Both the position numbers and the translations under genes were made by a program. A stretch of DNA of 64,000 nucleotides, from contig NZ_JAKDUR010000001.1 of NCBI RefSeq assembly GCF_030457605.1, positions 62,001 to 126,000 on the forward strand, in the 5' to 3' direction. The DNA comes from Halomonas sp. Lineage in GTDB: Bacteria; Pseudomonadota; Gammaproteobacteria; Pseudomonadales; Halomonadaceae. Below, one piece after another: positions 20,251 through 28,530 of this stretch (its first letter is position 1; each line of letters starts with the position of its first letter). The notes beneath the pieces were generated by a model. It was not told the DNA's origin. It ran no database searches and saw only the letters and a list, made by a program, of their open reading frames with translations.

Positions 20251-21805
20251 GCGAAAGGGAATAGCCGGCCGCTTCGAGATAATGGGCTTCCTGCTCCAGG
20301 TCAGCGCCCAGCAGGGTGTCGCTGTCGCGCAGTGATAGTGCCACCGCCGGGCCGTCATTCGCCATGCTGACGGGCAGTTCAACCGGCGCCTGTTCCGGGC
20401 GTGAGTGGTTGAACAGCACGGCCAGGCGCAATAACCGCGCCAGCCGGGCGGCATCCTGCTGGCGGGCCCGGGGCAGCATCAGGTATTCTTTCCGAGGAAA
20501 CTTGCGCCGGTGGGCGCGCACCAGAAAGGCCAGCAACTGCTGCTCGGGGCGCGAAAAGCCGGCCATGTCGGAGTGCTCGATCAGGTACGCGCCGTGGCGA
20601 TGAAAGCGGCTGTGGGAGACGGCAATGCCGAGCTCGTGAAGTTCGGCTGCCCAACACAGGTAGCGGCGCAGTTCGTTGCCCAGTGGCCAGTGCTGGCGTG
20701 CGCGATCAAACAGCTGGCCGGCGGTGGTGGCTACGTTGTGCGCCTGGCGCTGGTCAACGCTATAGCGTTGCTTGAGCGCGGCGATGCTCTTGCCCCGGGA
20801 GTCTTCGGCGTGATCACGGCCGACCATATCGTAGAGGACGCCTTCACGCAGGGCGCCTTCGGCAAAGCGCATGCGTTCAAGGGAAAACGCCTCGAATATC
20901 GCGGTGAGCACCGCCACGCCGGCGGGCAGGATGCTGGCGCGATCGGCTTTCAGGCCGTCCAGTGCCACCTTGTCCAGGCGTTTGCAGTCCAGCAGGCGTT
21001 GGCGCAGCTTATGTAGCCCCGTGCGGGTAATAATGCCCGGCTGAGGGCTGTCGCCGTAGGCGTGTAATACGCTGGCCACTGCCTTGGCCGTGCCGCTGGT
21101 GCCCACCAGCTCGTCCCAGCCCAGCTGCTGGTAGGCGCGCTGAATGTGAACAAGCTCGGAAAGCGCGGCCAGTTCGGCGCGACGCATATTCGCTTGGGTA
21201 ATTCGGCCGTCAGGAAAGAAGCGCCGGGAGAACGTCACACAGCCCATCCGCAGGCTTTCCAGTGCCAGAGGCTCAAAGGCTTCACCAATGATGAGCTCGG
21301 TGGAGCCACCGCCAATATCCACAATCAGCCGTCGACCGTTCTCGGCCAGCGCATGGGCGGCCCCCAGATAGATCAGCCGGGCTTCTTCACGCCCGGCAAT
21401 GATTTCGATGGGGTGACCAAGCTGGGCTTCCGCCTGATCGATAAAGGTGCGGCTGTTGTCGGCTTCGCGTAGCGCGTTGGTGCCGACAATGCGCAGGTTT
21501 TCCGGCGCGATATTGCGCAGGAAGGCAGAAAACCGGCCCAGGCAGCCCAGCGCCCGCTGTATTGCGGCATCGTCGAGATGGCCGTCAGCGCCAAGCCCCG
21601 AGGCCAGCTGGACCTTTTCCCCGCGCCGGGCAACGATCTGTAGCCGTCCATGTCGGGAGTTGGCCACCAACAGGTGAAAACTGTTGGAACCCAGGTCAAT
21701 AGCGGCCACACGCGTTAAGGCGGCGTGACGTTCCTGCGTACGACGCCGGGATTGGGGGCTGGCATGATGAGCGTCGGCGACGGGAAAAGGCGTGTCCTTG
21801 GGCAT
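20231..21805 (-). CDS. ppx: Exopolyphosphatase (Ppx/GppA family)
   Basis: 524 aa. Releases phosphate from the ends of long polyphosphate; ASKHA fold. Seen: phosphate-1 motif AIDLGSNSFHLLVA near residue 38-51, VDIGGGSTELIIGEA, and an HD-like helical C-terminal half. ATG 21805 has AAGGA about eight bases upstream; the open frame continues to 21901 but that start lacks a Shine-Dalgarno and adds only a basic, low-complexity tail. Convergent with tilS (20-base overlap). In the Pseudomonas arrangement ppx also lies next to the trxA-rho region. Confidence 0.93.
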   Translation of the reverse strand: MPKDTPFPVADAHHASPQSRRRTQERHAALTRVAAIDLGSNSFHLLVANSRHGRLQIVARRGEKVQLASGLGADGHLDDAAIQRALGCLGRFSAFLRNIAPENLRIVGTNALREADNSRTFIDQAEAQLGHPIEIIAGREEARLIYLGAAHALAENGRRLIVDIGGGSTELIIGEAFEPLALESLRMGCVTFSRRFFPDGRITQANMRRAELAALSELVHIQRAYQQLGWDELVGTSGTAKAVASVLHAYGDSPQPGIITRTGLHKLRQRLLDCKRLDKVALDGLKADRASILPAGVAVLTAIFEAFSLERMRFAEGALREGVLYDMVGRDHAEDSRGKSIAALKQRYSVDQRQAHNVATTAGQLFDRARQHWPLGNELRRYLCWAAELHELGIAVSHSRFHRHGAYLIEHSDMAGFSRPEQQLLAFLVRAHRRKFPRKEYLMLPRARQQDAARLARLLRLAVLFNHSRPEQAPVELPVSMANDGPAVALSLRDSDTLLGADLEQEAHYLEAAGYSLSLIRSAH

Positions 21806-22394
21806 GGGCTGTCCTTCCGGTTGGTCAGGCCAAGGTTGCGGGGCCCCTGCATGATTGTCAATCGTCAAAGGCTTGCGTTTGCTGCGGCGCTTGACTACCA
21901 TCCAGTGACTGGTTTGAGCCGCAAGGGCACATTGTAGATCCGTACTTTGTCACACGTCATTCAATCGCGTACCTTGTATTGATCGTACCACCTGGCTCTT
22001 CGGCCATCCTGGGCTTTACCGGATTTCCACATGTGCATCAGGCGTTTTCCCACGATTTTTCAGCTGTGCTTCATGCTTCACCCGTACTTCATGGTAAAAT
22101 CGTTCAAGCGTCAGGTTCGCAGCGGTGGTAGAGCTGGCCAGATGTCCAAGTCGTCAGATTATCCGTTGAACCGACTTTCCCAATGTCGGGCGTACGTACT
22201 TTAACAGGCACGTACTTATCACAGGCGTTAGCATATTCACGCTGAAACCCGGTATCTCCCGGTTCAGCCTGACCCCTTTCATATCGAGCACGCGCCTTTT
22301 CGGAATCTGAACGCATCATACGGCGAATTTCACGCCCCTTTCTTATTCTTGGCGCCTGGCGCCTCGCTTCCATGAGCAACGTTCTAACACACCG
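21806..22394. other. 589-base gene-free interval between ppx and rho
   Basis: No convincing gene. The part nearest rho (about 22205-22394, + strand) is C-rich and G-poor, as expected for a Rho utilisation (rut) leader used in rho autoregulation; this is inference. A 16-base direct repeat with three mismatches lies at 22195-22210 and 22211-22226 (CGTACTT-x2-ACAGGC). A possible -10 TAAAAT is at 22095-22100 without a clear -35. A 20-codon ORF (22142-22204) could be a leader peptide but has no other support. The trxA gene often found before rho is absent. Confidence 0.6.
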
Positions 22395-23654
22395 ATGAAT
22401 CTTACCGAACTCAAGCAAAAAACTGTTCCCGAGCTGCTGAATATCGCCCGCGAAATGGGGATTGATAATCTGGCTCGTTCGCGCAAACAGGACATCATTT
22501 TCGCCATCCTCAAAAAGCACGCCAAAAGCGGCGAGGATATCTATGGCGACGGTGTGCTGGAAATTCTCCAGGATGGCTTTGGCTTTCTGCGCAGCGCCGA
22601 CAGTTCCTATCTGGCCGGCCCGGACGATATCTACGTCTCGCCGTCGCAAATCCGCCGCTTCAACCTGCGCAAGGGTGACTGCATTGCCGGCAAGATTCGT
22701 CCGCCGAAAGACGGCGAGCGTTACTTTGCCCTGCTCAAGGTCAGCCAGATCAACTTTGATCGTCCGGAAAACGCCAAGCACAAGATTCTGTTCGAGAATC
22801 TGACGCCGCTGTTTCCTGATGAACGGCTGCGCATGGAAATCGGCAACGGCTCGACGGAAGACCTGACCGCGCGGATTCTTGATCTTACCGCGCCGATCGG
22901 CAAGGGGCAGCGGGGGCTTCTGGTCTCGCCGCCCAAGGCGGGCAAGACGCTGATGCTGCAAAACATCGCCACCTCGATCACGCGCAATAACCCCGAGTGC
23001 CACCTGATCGTTTTGCTGATCGACGAGCGTCCGGAAGAAGTCACCGAAATGTCGCGCACCGTGCGCGGTGAAGTGGTGGCCTCGACCTTTGACGAACCGC
23101 CGGCGCGCCACGTTCAGGTCGCCGAGATGGTGATCGAGAAAGCCAAACGGCTGGTCGAGCACAAAAAGGACGTAGTGATCCTGCTGGATTCCATCACGCG
23201 TCTGGCGCGAGCCTACAACACCGTTGTGCCAAGCTCGGGCAAGGTGTTGACCGGCGGTGTTGACGCCCACGCCCTGGAAAAGCCCAAACGCTTTTTCGGC
23301 GCGGCGCGTAACATCGAAGAGGGCGGCAGCCTCACCATCATCGCTACGGCGCTGGTGGACACCGGCTCGAAGATGGACGAGGTCATCTTTGAAGAGTTCA
23401 AGGGCACCGGCAACATGGAAGCCCACCTGGACCGCAAGCTGGCTGAAAAGCGCGTCTTCCCGTCGTTCAATATCCGCCGCAGCGGCACCCGGCGCGAAGA
23501 CCTGATCGCCTCGGAAGACGAAATGCAGCGCATGTGGATTCTGCGCAAGCTGCTCAATCCGATGGATGATATCGGTGCCACGGAGTTCCTGATTGATCGC
23601 CTGAAAGATACCAAGACCAATCTGGAATTCTTCGAGGCCATGAAGCGCCGCTAA
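22395..23654 (+). CDS. rho: Transcription termination factor Rho
   Basis: 419 aa, standard length. Hexameric RNA-dependent ATPase that ends transcription at C-rich unstructured RNA. N-terminal [18 protein letters not shown] helix bundle, an OB/cold-shock RNA-binding domain with GFGFLRS (about 60-66), Walker [11 protein letters not shown] (about 178-187), Walker [16 protein letters not shown] and the Q/R-loop regions are all intact. It heads a rho-ubiD-fre group. Confidence 0.98.
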   Translation: MNLTELKQKTVPELLNIAREMGIDNLARSRKQDIIFAILKKHAKSGEDIYGDGVLEILQDGFGFLRSADSSYLAGPDDIYVSPSQIRRFNLRKGDCIAGKIRPPKDGERYFALLKVSQINFDRPENAKHKILFENLTPLFPDERLRMEIGNGSTEDLTARILDLTAPIGKGQRGLLVSPPKAGKTLMLQNIATSITRNNPECHLIVLLIDERPEEVTEMSRTVRGEVVASTFDEPPARHVQVAEMVIEKAKRLVEHKKDVVILLDSITRLARAYNTVVPSSGKVLTGGVDAHALEKPKRFFGAARNIEEGGSLTIIATALVDTGSKMDEVIFEEFKGTGNMEAHLDRKLAEKRVFPSFNIRRSGTRREDLIASEDEMQRMWILRKLLNPMDDIGATEFLIDRLKDTKTNLEFFEAMKRR

Positions 23655-23719
23655 CCATTGTTGCCCTGCCGGCGAGCGTTACCGGCATCGGTGACACCCA
23701 GGAGAACAGGAACCCTGCC

Positions 23720-25222
23720 GTGAAATACCGCGATCTGCGCGATTTTATCCAGGCGCTGGAAGCCAAGGGCGAGCTGGTTCGGGTCTCGGCCGAGGTCGAT
23801 CCGTACCTTGAGATCACCGAAATCTGCGATCGTACCCTGCGCGCGGGTGGCCCGGCGCTGCTGTTTGAAAACGTCAAGGGGCACGATATGCCGCTGCTTG
23901 GCAACCTGTTCGGCACGCCCGAGCGAGTGGCGCTGGGCATGGGCGAAGACTCGGTCGAGGCGCTTGGCGAAGTTGGCAAGCTGCTGGCGTTTTTAAAGGA
24001 GCCGGACCCGCCGAAAGGGCTGAAGGACGCCTGGAGCAAACTGCCGATTTTCAAGCAGGTGCTGAGCATGGGGCCCAAAATGGTCAAGCGTGCACCGGTG
24101 CAGGAAGTGGTGTACGAAGGCGATGATGTGGACCTCGACCGCCTGCCCATTCAGCATTGTTGGCCGGGAGATGCTGCACCGCTGGTCACCTGGTCGCTGG
24201 TGGTGACCCGCGGGCCGCACAAGGAACGCCAGAACCTGGGGATTTATCGCCAGCAAAAAATCGGCAAAAACCGCCTGATCATGCGCTGGCTTTCGCACCG
24301 CGGCGGGGCGCTGGATTTTCAGGAGTTTCAGCAAGCGCATCCCGGCGAGCCGTTCCCTGTGGCGGTGGCACTGGGCGCTGATCCGGCGACCATTCTCGGC
24401 GCAGTAACGCCGGTGCCGGATACGCTGTCGGAATACGCCTTTGCCGGCCTGTTGCGCGGGTCGCGTACGGAGCTGGTTAAATGCGGCCACGCCGAGCTTG
24501 ATGTGCCGGCATCAAGCGAGATCATTCTCGAGGGCTACATTTATCCCGACGACACCGCACCGGAGGGGCCGTTTGGCGATCACACCGGCTACTACAACGA
24601 GGTGGAGTCGTTTCCGGTGTTCACCGTGACGCGTATTACAAAGCGTCGCGATGCGATTTACCACTCGACCTATACCGGCCGTCCGCCGGACGAACCGGCG
24701 ATTCTGGGCATGGCGCTCAACGAAGTGTTCGTGCCCATCCTGCGCAAGCAGTTCCCCGAGATCGTGGATTTCTACCTGCCGCCGGAAGGCTGCTCGTACC
24801 GCATGGCGGTGGTGACCATGAAAAAGCAGTACCCGGGGCACGCCAAGCGGGTGATGATGGGCGTGTGGAGTTTTCTGCGCCAGTTCATGTACACCAAGTT
24901 TGTGGTGGTGCTTGACGACGACGTCGACGCCCGCCGCTGGGAAGATGTGATCTGGGCCATGACCACGCGCATGGATCCTGCGCGGGATACAGTCATCGTG
25001 GAAAATACTCCCATCGACTATCTTGATTTTGCCTCGCCGGTATCGGGGCTGGGTTCCAAGATGGGCTTTGACGCTACCAATAAATGGCCCGGCGAAACCG
25101 ATCGCGAGTGGGGCGCACCCATCGCCATGGATAGTGAAATCAAGGCGCGTGTGGACGTACGCTGGGAGGCGCTGGGTATCGGCATACCGCTGCCGCCGGC
25201 GCGAAGCGGCAGCAGCGGCTGA
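23720..25222 (+). CDS. ubiD: 4-hydroxy-3-polyprenylbenzoate decarboxylase
   Basis: 500 aa. Prenylated-FMN-dependent decarboxylase of ubiquinone synthesis, acting on 3-polyprenyl-4-hydroxybenzoate. N-terminal [20 protein letters not shown] and central [16 protein letters not shown] plus [12 protein letters not shown] (with the catalytic Glu region) are typical. Sixty-five bases separate it from rho. In E. coli ubiD is followed by fre, as here. Its prFMN cofactor needs UbiX, which is not in this window. Confidence 0.95.
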   Translation: MKYRDLRDFIQALEAKGELVRVSAEVDPYLEITEICDRTLRAGGPALLFENVKGHDMPLLGNLFGTPERVALGMGEDSVEALGEVGKLLAFLKEPDPPKGLKDAWSKLPIFKQVLSMGPKMVKRAPVQEVVYEGDDVDLDRLPIQHCWPGDAAPLVTWSLVVTRGPHKERQNLGIYRQQKIGKNRLIMRWLSHRGGALDFQEFQQAHPGEPFPVAVALGADPATILGAVTPVPDTLSEYAFAGLLRGSRTELVKCGHAELDVPASSEIILEGYIYPDDTAPEGPFGDHTGYYNEVESFPVFTVTRITKRRDAIYHSTYTGRPPDEPAILGMALNEVFVPILRKQFPEIVDFYLPPEGCSYRMAVVTMKKQYPGHAKRVMMGVWSFLRQFMYTKFVVVLDDDVDARRWEDVIWAMTTRMDPARDTVIVENTPIDYLDFASPVSGLGSKMGFDATNKWPGETDREWGAPIAMDSEIKARVDVRWEALGIGIPLPPARSGSSG

Positions 25223-25297
25223 CTGCATCATTCATATTGACTCTTCATCATTCACGACGTCGCGTTACCCGGATGGGACGCTGAACAAGAGGTTTGC

Positions 25298-26041
25298 ATG
25301 AGCGCTAGAACGATGACCTGTCAGGTCACCGAAGTGGAAAGTCTGACCCCCGACGTGTTTGGCGTGACTCTCGAAGGACGCGCCGAAGCCATGCGCCATG
25401 CGCCGGGGCAGTATCTGGAGCTGGCGCTGGACGAAAATACCTGGGTGCCGTTTTCGATTGCCAGTGCCGCCCGCGGTGACGGCCGGCTGGAATTACACGT
25501 ACAGCACTGGCCGGAACGCAGCAATTCGGCACGCTTGCGCGAGCTTTTGAAGGTGGCCAACCAGCTGACCGTACGTTTGCCTGGCGGCGACTGCGTGCTG
25601 GATGACGCAAGCAGCCGCCCGCTTTTGCTGATTGCCGCCGGCACCGGTTTTGCCCAGATGAAGGCGCTGGTGGAAGCCGCGCTGGAGAAACATCCCAAAC
25701 GCCGGATTGATCTGTGGTGGGCCGCCCGGGAGCATCGTGAACTGTATCTTGAGCCGCTGGCCACGCACTGGGCGCAAACCCGGCCGCAGTTCTGCTTTCA
25801 CGCGGTGACCGAGTCCCCCCTTGAAGAGCCGCTGGCTGAAGGCGAGCGCATCATTCATCACGCCGGACGTATCGACGAAGCGCTGGAGCGTGCCGAGCTT
25901 TCGCCGGCGGAATACGATGTGTATCTGTCCGGCTCGCCGGGCATGGTGTATGCCTGCCTGGATGTTCTGGAAGGCAAGGGCATTGAACAAACTCGGGTCT
26001 TTTCCGATGTGTTCAGCTATGCCCCGCGTGATAAAGCCTGA
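25298..26041 (+). CDS. fre: NAD(P)H-flavin reductase (Fre-like)
   Basis: 247 aa. FNR-superfamily enzyme that reduces free flavin with NAD(P)H. Flavin-binding motif WVPFSIASA (about 50-58, the R/P-x-x-S motif), NAD-binding GTGFAQMKALVE (about 112-123), and the C-terminal YLSGSPGMVYA. Close in pattern to E. coli Fre and placed after ubiD exactly as in E. coli. A role in supplying reduced FMN to the UbiD/UbiX system is an attractive inference but unproven. Confidence 0.88.
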   Translation: MSARTMTCQVTEVESLTPDVFGVTLEGRAEAMRHAPGQYLELALDENTWVPFSIASAARGDGRLELHVQHWPERSNSARLRELLKVANQLTVRLPGGDCVLDDASSRPLLLIAAGTGFAQMKALVEAALEKHPKRRIDLWWAAREHRELYLEPLATHWAQTRPQFCFHAVTESPLEEPLAEGERIIHHAGRIDEALERAELSPAEYDVYLSGSPGMVYACLDVLEGKGIEQTRVFSDVFSYAPRDKA

Positions 26042-26158
26042 AACGCTGCTCGGGATTTTGCTAAACTGGGAAGAGAAACCCAAGCGGTGGACGCTTGCGC
26101 ACCAGGCGTCACAAGGCTTGATGTATGAAACCGGCGTAATAAAAACAGGGAGGCTTAT

Positions 26159-26284
26159 ATGGCCCACGACGAAAACTATCACGACAGCTCCGGCTTTTTG
26201 TCCATCCTGATGGGGCTGATTGTGCTGGTGAGCATGAGCTGCCTGCCGGCTACCATCGGCTGGATTCAGGCGTTTACCGGCTAG
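26159..26284 (+). CDS. Small membrane peptide, 41 aa, unknown
   Basis: ATG with GGGAGG six bases upstream, 118 bases after fre. The peptide has a polar N-terminus (MAHDENYHDSSG) and one hydrophobic segment (about 13-37) with two closely placed residues, Cys and Pro, in SMSCLPATIGW. I do not recognise a family. The excellent ribosome-binding site and the clean membrane-helix pattern are the evidence that it is real. It lies just before the leader of the DAHP synthase gene. Confidence 0.6.
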   Translation: MAHDENYHDSSGFLSILMGLIVLVSMSCLPATIGWIQAFTG

Positions 26285-26293
26285 CGGACTGTC

Positions 26294-26323
26294 TTGCCAG
26301 GGGAGCATTAATCAGGCTACTCT
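26294..26323 (+). promoter_or_regulatory. Candidate promoter for the DAHP synthase leader
   Basis: TTGCCA (26294-26299), 18-base spacer, TACTCT (26318-26323), placed about 50 bases upstream of the first leader-peptide ATG. The match is moderate. I saw no clear TyrR box. Confidence 0.35.
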
Positions 26324-26372
26324 GGCGTCAGATGACTTACTAACACGGCAACCCGACCCACAGGCAGAACGC

Positions 26373-26486
26373 ATGAATACCGTCGATTCCACTTACAGGG
26401 TATTTCTTTCACCGGTGCAAAGCACCGTGTCTGCCTGCGGTTATGGTTACTGGTTTAGCCAGGGGGTGGCCGTGGCCGACGCATGA
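26373..26486 (+). CDS. Aromatic leader peptide 1 (37 aa), attenuator of DAHP synthase
   Basis: A 37-codon ORF that ends 36 bases before a strong intrinsic terminator. Codons 24-28 read Tyr-Gly-Tyr-Trp-Phe (26442-26456), all three aromatic amino acids within five codons, and further Tyr and Phe lie at codons 8 and 11. This is the hallmark of a ribosome-stalling leader peptide that senses charged aromatic tRNAs. The Shine-Dalgarno is weak (CAGGCAG). The downstream gene makes the first committed intermediate of aromatic amino acids, which fits. Inferred from position and codon content, not from homology. Confidence 0.7.
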   Translation: MNTVDSTYRVFLSPVQSTVSACGYGYWFSQGVAVADA

Positions 26487-26522
26487 GTCGCGCCAACGGG
26501 CATCCCCCAACGGGTTGCCTGC

Positions 26523-26565
26523 CGCGAAAACCCCGGTGGGTATACCCCAGCCGGGGTTTTTTGCG
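26523..26565 (+). terminator. Attenuator terminator upstream of DAHP synthase
   Basis: Perfect 10-bp stem AAAACCCCGG (26527-26536) with CCGGGGTTTT (26551-26560); the loop itself contains TGGG/CCCA pairing. The T-run continues to 26562, and outer CGC/GCG can extend the stem. Upstream, G5 (26462-26466) and C5 (26504-26508) and two CCAACGGG copies (26493-26500, 26507-26514) offer alternative pairings. Confidence 0.88.
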
Positions 26566-26633
26566 TTTATACCTCGGTCCGGAAAAAAACCTGAATGATC
26601 CACAACAGCGATTTATGACACAGGAGCTGCACC

Positions 26634-26801
26634 ATGAGTTACCGCGCACTGGCCAACATCGAATCTCCCGTTTTGTACAGCTATCCGGCGTACGACTACG
26701 GGTGGCGATTTAGCCCCGCGCGGCCGGCAGCAGCAGCCACCTCCGGTCGTGTGCATACGGGTGGCGAGAGCCCACGATGTCCCTTGCGTACGGAGAGCTA
26801 A
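26634..26801 (+). CDS. Tyr-rich small ORF 2 (55 aa) coupled to DAHP synthase
   Basis: ATG preceded by AGGAG at seven bases. The peptide contains five Tyr, a Trp and a Phe between residues 15 and 26 (YSYPAYDYGWRF), then an Ala/Ser/Arg-rich tail. It stops at TAA 26799-26801, only three bases before the synthase ATG (26805). The synthase's likely Shine-Dalgarno (GGAGAG, 26792-26797) lies inside this ORF, so translation of the two should be coupled. It lies beyond the terminator, so it could give a second, translational layer of aromatic control. No family recognised. Confidence 0.6.
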   Translation: MSYRALANIESPVLYSYPAYDYGWRFSPARPAAAATSGRVHTGGESPRCPLRTES

Positions 26802-26804
26802 CCC

Positions 26805-27878
26805 ATGAATGCGACTGTTTCTGCCCTTGAATCTGCCACGACGGCAGCTGCCCCTTCGTTGACCACGCCGGCCGTAACGCACGCGTTACCCACGCCCGGC
26901 GCGCTGCACGCCGAGTACCCGGTAAATCGTGCGCTGCACGCGCAAATCAGCGCCCAACGTCAGGCGATAAAACGTATTTTGTCAGGCGAGGACTCGCGCC
27001 TGCTGGTAGTGGTGGGGCCGTGCTCAGTGCACGATCCTCGTGCGGCCCTTGAATACGCCGAGCGCCTCGCCACGCTTGCCGACGACGTCGCCGGCCAGAT
27101 TCTGCCGGTCATGCGCGTGTACGTGGAGAAGCCGCGCACCACGGTGGGCTGGAAAGGACTTGCCTACGACCCGGACCTTGACGGTAGGGGTGATATCGCC
27201 CGAGGGCTTGCGCTTTCCCGGCAGCTGATGCGCGACGTGGCCGAATGCGGCCTGCCGATTGCCACCGAGCTGTTGCAGCCCATGCTCGCGCCGTATCTGG
27301 ATGACCTGCTCAGCTGGGTAGCGATTGGTGCGCGGACGACCGAATCTCAGCTGCATCGGGAGCTGGCAAGCGATCTGGGGGCTGCGGTGGGCTTCAAGAA
27401 CGCCACCAACGGTGGCGTGCAGGTAGCGGTTGACGCCATGGCGGCCGCTGCGCACCCGCACCAGCGCTTTGCCATGGATGCCGACGGGCGGCCGGTCATG
27501 CAGCAAACACAGGGCAATCCGCATACGCACCTTGTACTGCGCGGCGGCAGCGGCGAGCCCAACTATGCCGCAGAACACGTGCGCGTCGCGGCGACGGCGC
27601 TTGCACACGCCGGACAAAACCCGCGGCTGATGGTGGACTGCAGCCACGCCAATGCGCGCAAGGATCACCGCCGCCAGAGCGAAGTGATGCTTGACGTGCT
27701 TGCCCAGCGCGAGGTGGGTAATCTCAATCTGGCGGCGCTGATGCTCGAAAGCCACCTGCATGAAGGCAAGCAGTCGCTTGGTGGAACGCTGCGCCACGGC
27801 GTGTCCGTGACCGATGCCTGTATCAACTGGGACACCACCGAGCGCCTGCTGAAAACCGCCGCGGAACGGTTGGCCTGA
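26805..27878 (+). CDS. 3-deoxy-7-phosphoheptulonate (DAHP) synthase, class I
   Basis: 357 aa. Condenses phosphoenolpyruvate and erythrose 4-phosphate, the first step of the shikimate pathway. Conserved motifs: VVGPCSVHDPRAALEYA, EKPRTTVGWKG, IGARTTESQ and DCSHANARKDH (metal and substrate ligands). AroF/G/H type; which amino acid inhibits it cannot be told from the sequence by eye, so I give no symbol. It has an Ala/Thr-rich N-terminal lead of about 30 residues. Preceded by a double leader with a terminator, so transcription attenuation by aromatic tRNA charging is likely. Confidence 0.95.
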   Translation: MNATVSALESATTAAAPSLTTPAVTHALPTPGALHAEYPVNRALHAQISAQRQAIKRILSGEDSRLLVVVGPCSVHDPRAALEYAERLATLADDVAGQILPVMRVYVEKPRTTVGWKGLAYDPDLDGRGDIARGLALSRQLMRDVAECGLPIATELLQPMLAPYLDDLLSWVAIGARTTESQLHRELASDLGAAVGFKNATNGGVQVAVDAMAAAAHPHQRFAMDADGRPVMQQTQGNPHTHLVLRGGSGEPNYAAEHVRVAATALAHAGQNPRLMVDCSHANARKDHRRQSEVMLDVLAQREVGNLNLAALMLESHLHEGKQSLGGTLRHGVSVTDACINWDTTERLLKTAAERLA

Positions 27879-27918
27879 TGGATGTGCTTGTCTGCGCCGG
27901 CAGGCGCCGTATGATGGG

Positions 27919-27978
27919 CGTCTTATCGTCTATAAAAGCGTCTATCAAGACTGTTTATTATTACGTTTTTTATCAAGA
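27919..27978 (+). repeat. AT-rich short repeats upstream of the DUF3087-like gene
   Basis: CGTCTATAAAAG (27927-27938) and CGTCTATCAAGA (27939-27950) are adjacent near-copies, preceded by a partial copy CGTCTTAT (27919-27926); TATCAAGA recurs at 27971-27978. The region is clearly AT-richer than its surroundings and probably carries the promoter of the next gene, but I could not fix hexamers. Confidence 0.45.
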
Positions 27979-27986
27979 GACCGGCC

Positions 27987-28502
27987 ATGGCACGTTTTAT
28001 ACTGCAACATCAGGATGCCCACGCGTATCGGCGCAAATCGCGGATTATCAGCCTGGTGATGGCGGGGCAGTTCATCGTGCTAGGCATGCTCTTTGCCATG
28101 CTGCTGACCGCGGCCTTCGGTAGCAGTCTGGCGCTGAATGCGTTGGGCGTGCTGCTGGGGCTTCTGGCCACCAGTGCGATGTTTGCCGTGCTCAAGGATC
28201 GCCCATGGATGACCGAGGTGCGCTATGTCTGGCAGCTCAAACACCACCTGGGGCAAGTCAGCGGGTATCTTTCGACCCTGCGCAGCGCCATGGATAACGA
28301 CGACCCCACGGCACTGGATATTGTTACGTTTTACCATCAGGGCATGGTACAGCTGGCTGAAATGAACGATCGCACCACCGACGATGACGCCGAAAGGCTG
28401 GCCGAAAAAGTGCAGGTTCGGCTAAAGCGTGAGGCCCTTGAACTGCCCGAAGAGGTAGACGGTTTCAACCCCGACGACCTGCAGCATTACAAGCGTGCCT
28501 GA
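27987..28502 (+). CDS. DUF3087-like inner-membrane protein
   Basis: 171 aa. Two adjacent hydrophobic segments (about 24-46 and 50-68) near the N-terminus, then a conserved-looking RPWMTEVRYVWQLKHHL stretch and a soluble helical, acidic C-terminal half. This layout and the PWM-x5-W-x-LK pattern fit the uncharacterised DUF3087 family of Gammaproteobacteria as I remember it. No catalytic motif is visible. Its last bases are close to the following lipoprotein gene (28 bases apart), so the two may be co-transcribed. Confidence 0.7.
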   Translation: MARFILQHQDAHAYRRKSRIISLVMAGQFIVLGMLFAMLLTAAFGSSLALNALGVLLGLLATSAMFAVLKDRPWMTEVRYVWQLKHHLGQVSGYLSTLRSAMDNDDPTALDIVTFYHQGMVQLAEMNDRTTDDDAERLAEKVQVRLKREALELPEEVDGFNPDDLQHYKRA

Positions 28503-28530
28503 GCACGTGAATCACATCAGGGAGATCCAC

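Noticed and set aside
22142-22204. 20-codon ORF as a rhoL-like leader peptide
   Set aside because: No clear Shine-Dalgarno and no resemblance to E. coli RhoL; mentioned only within the gap entry.
22104-23426. 440-aa open frame on - strand opposite rho
   Set aside because: Antisense to rho; no motif and no ribosome-binding site supporting it.
26483-26713. 76-aa + frame spanning the DAHP synthase leader
   Set aside because: It runs across the terminator stem and lacks a ribosome-binding site; the two other short frames have better start signals and meaningful codon content.
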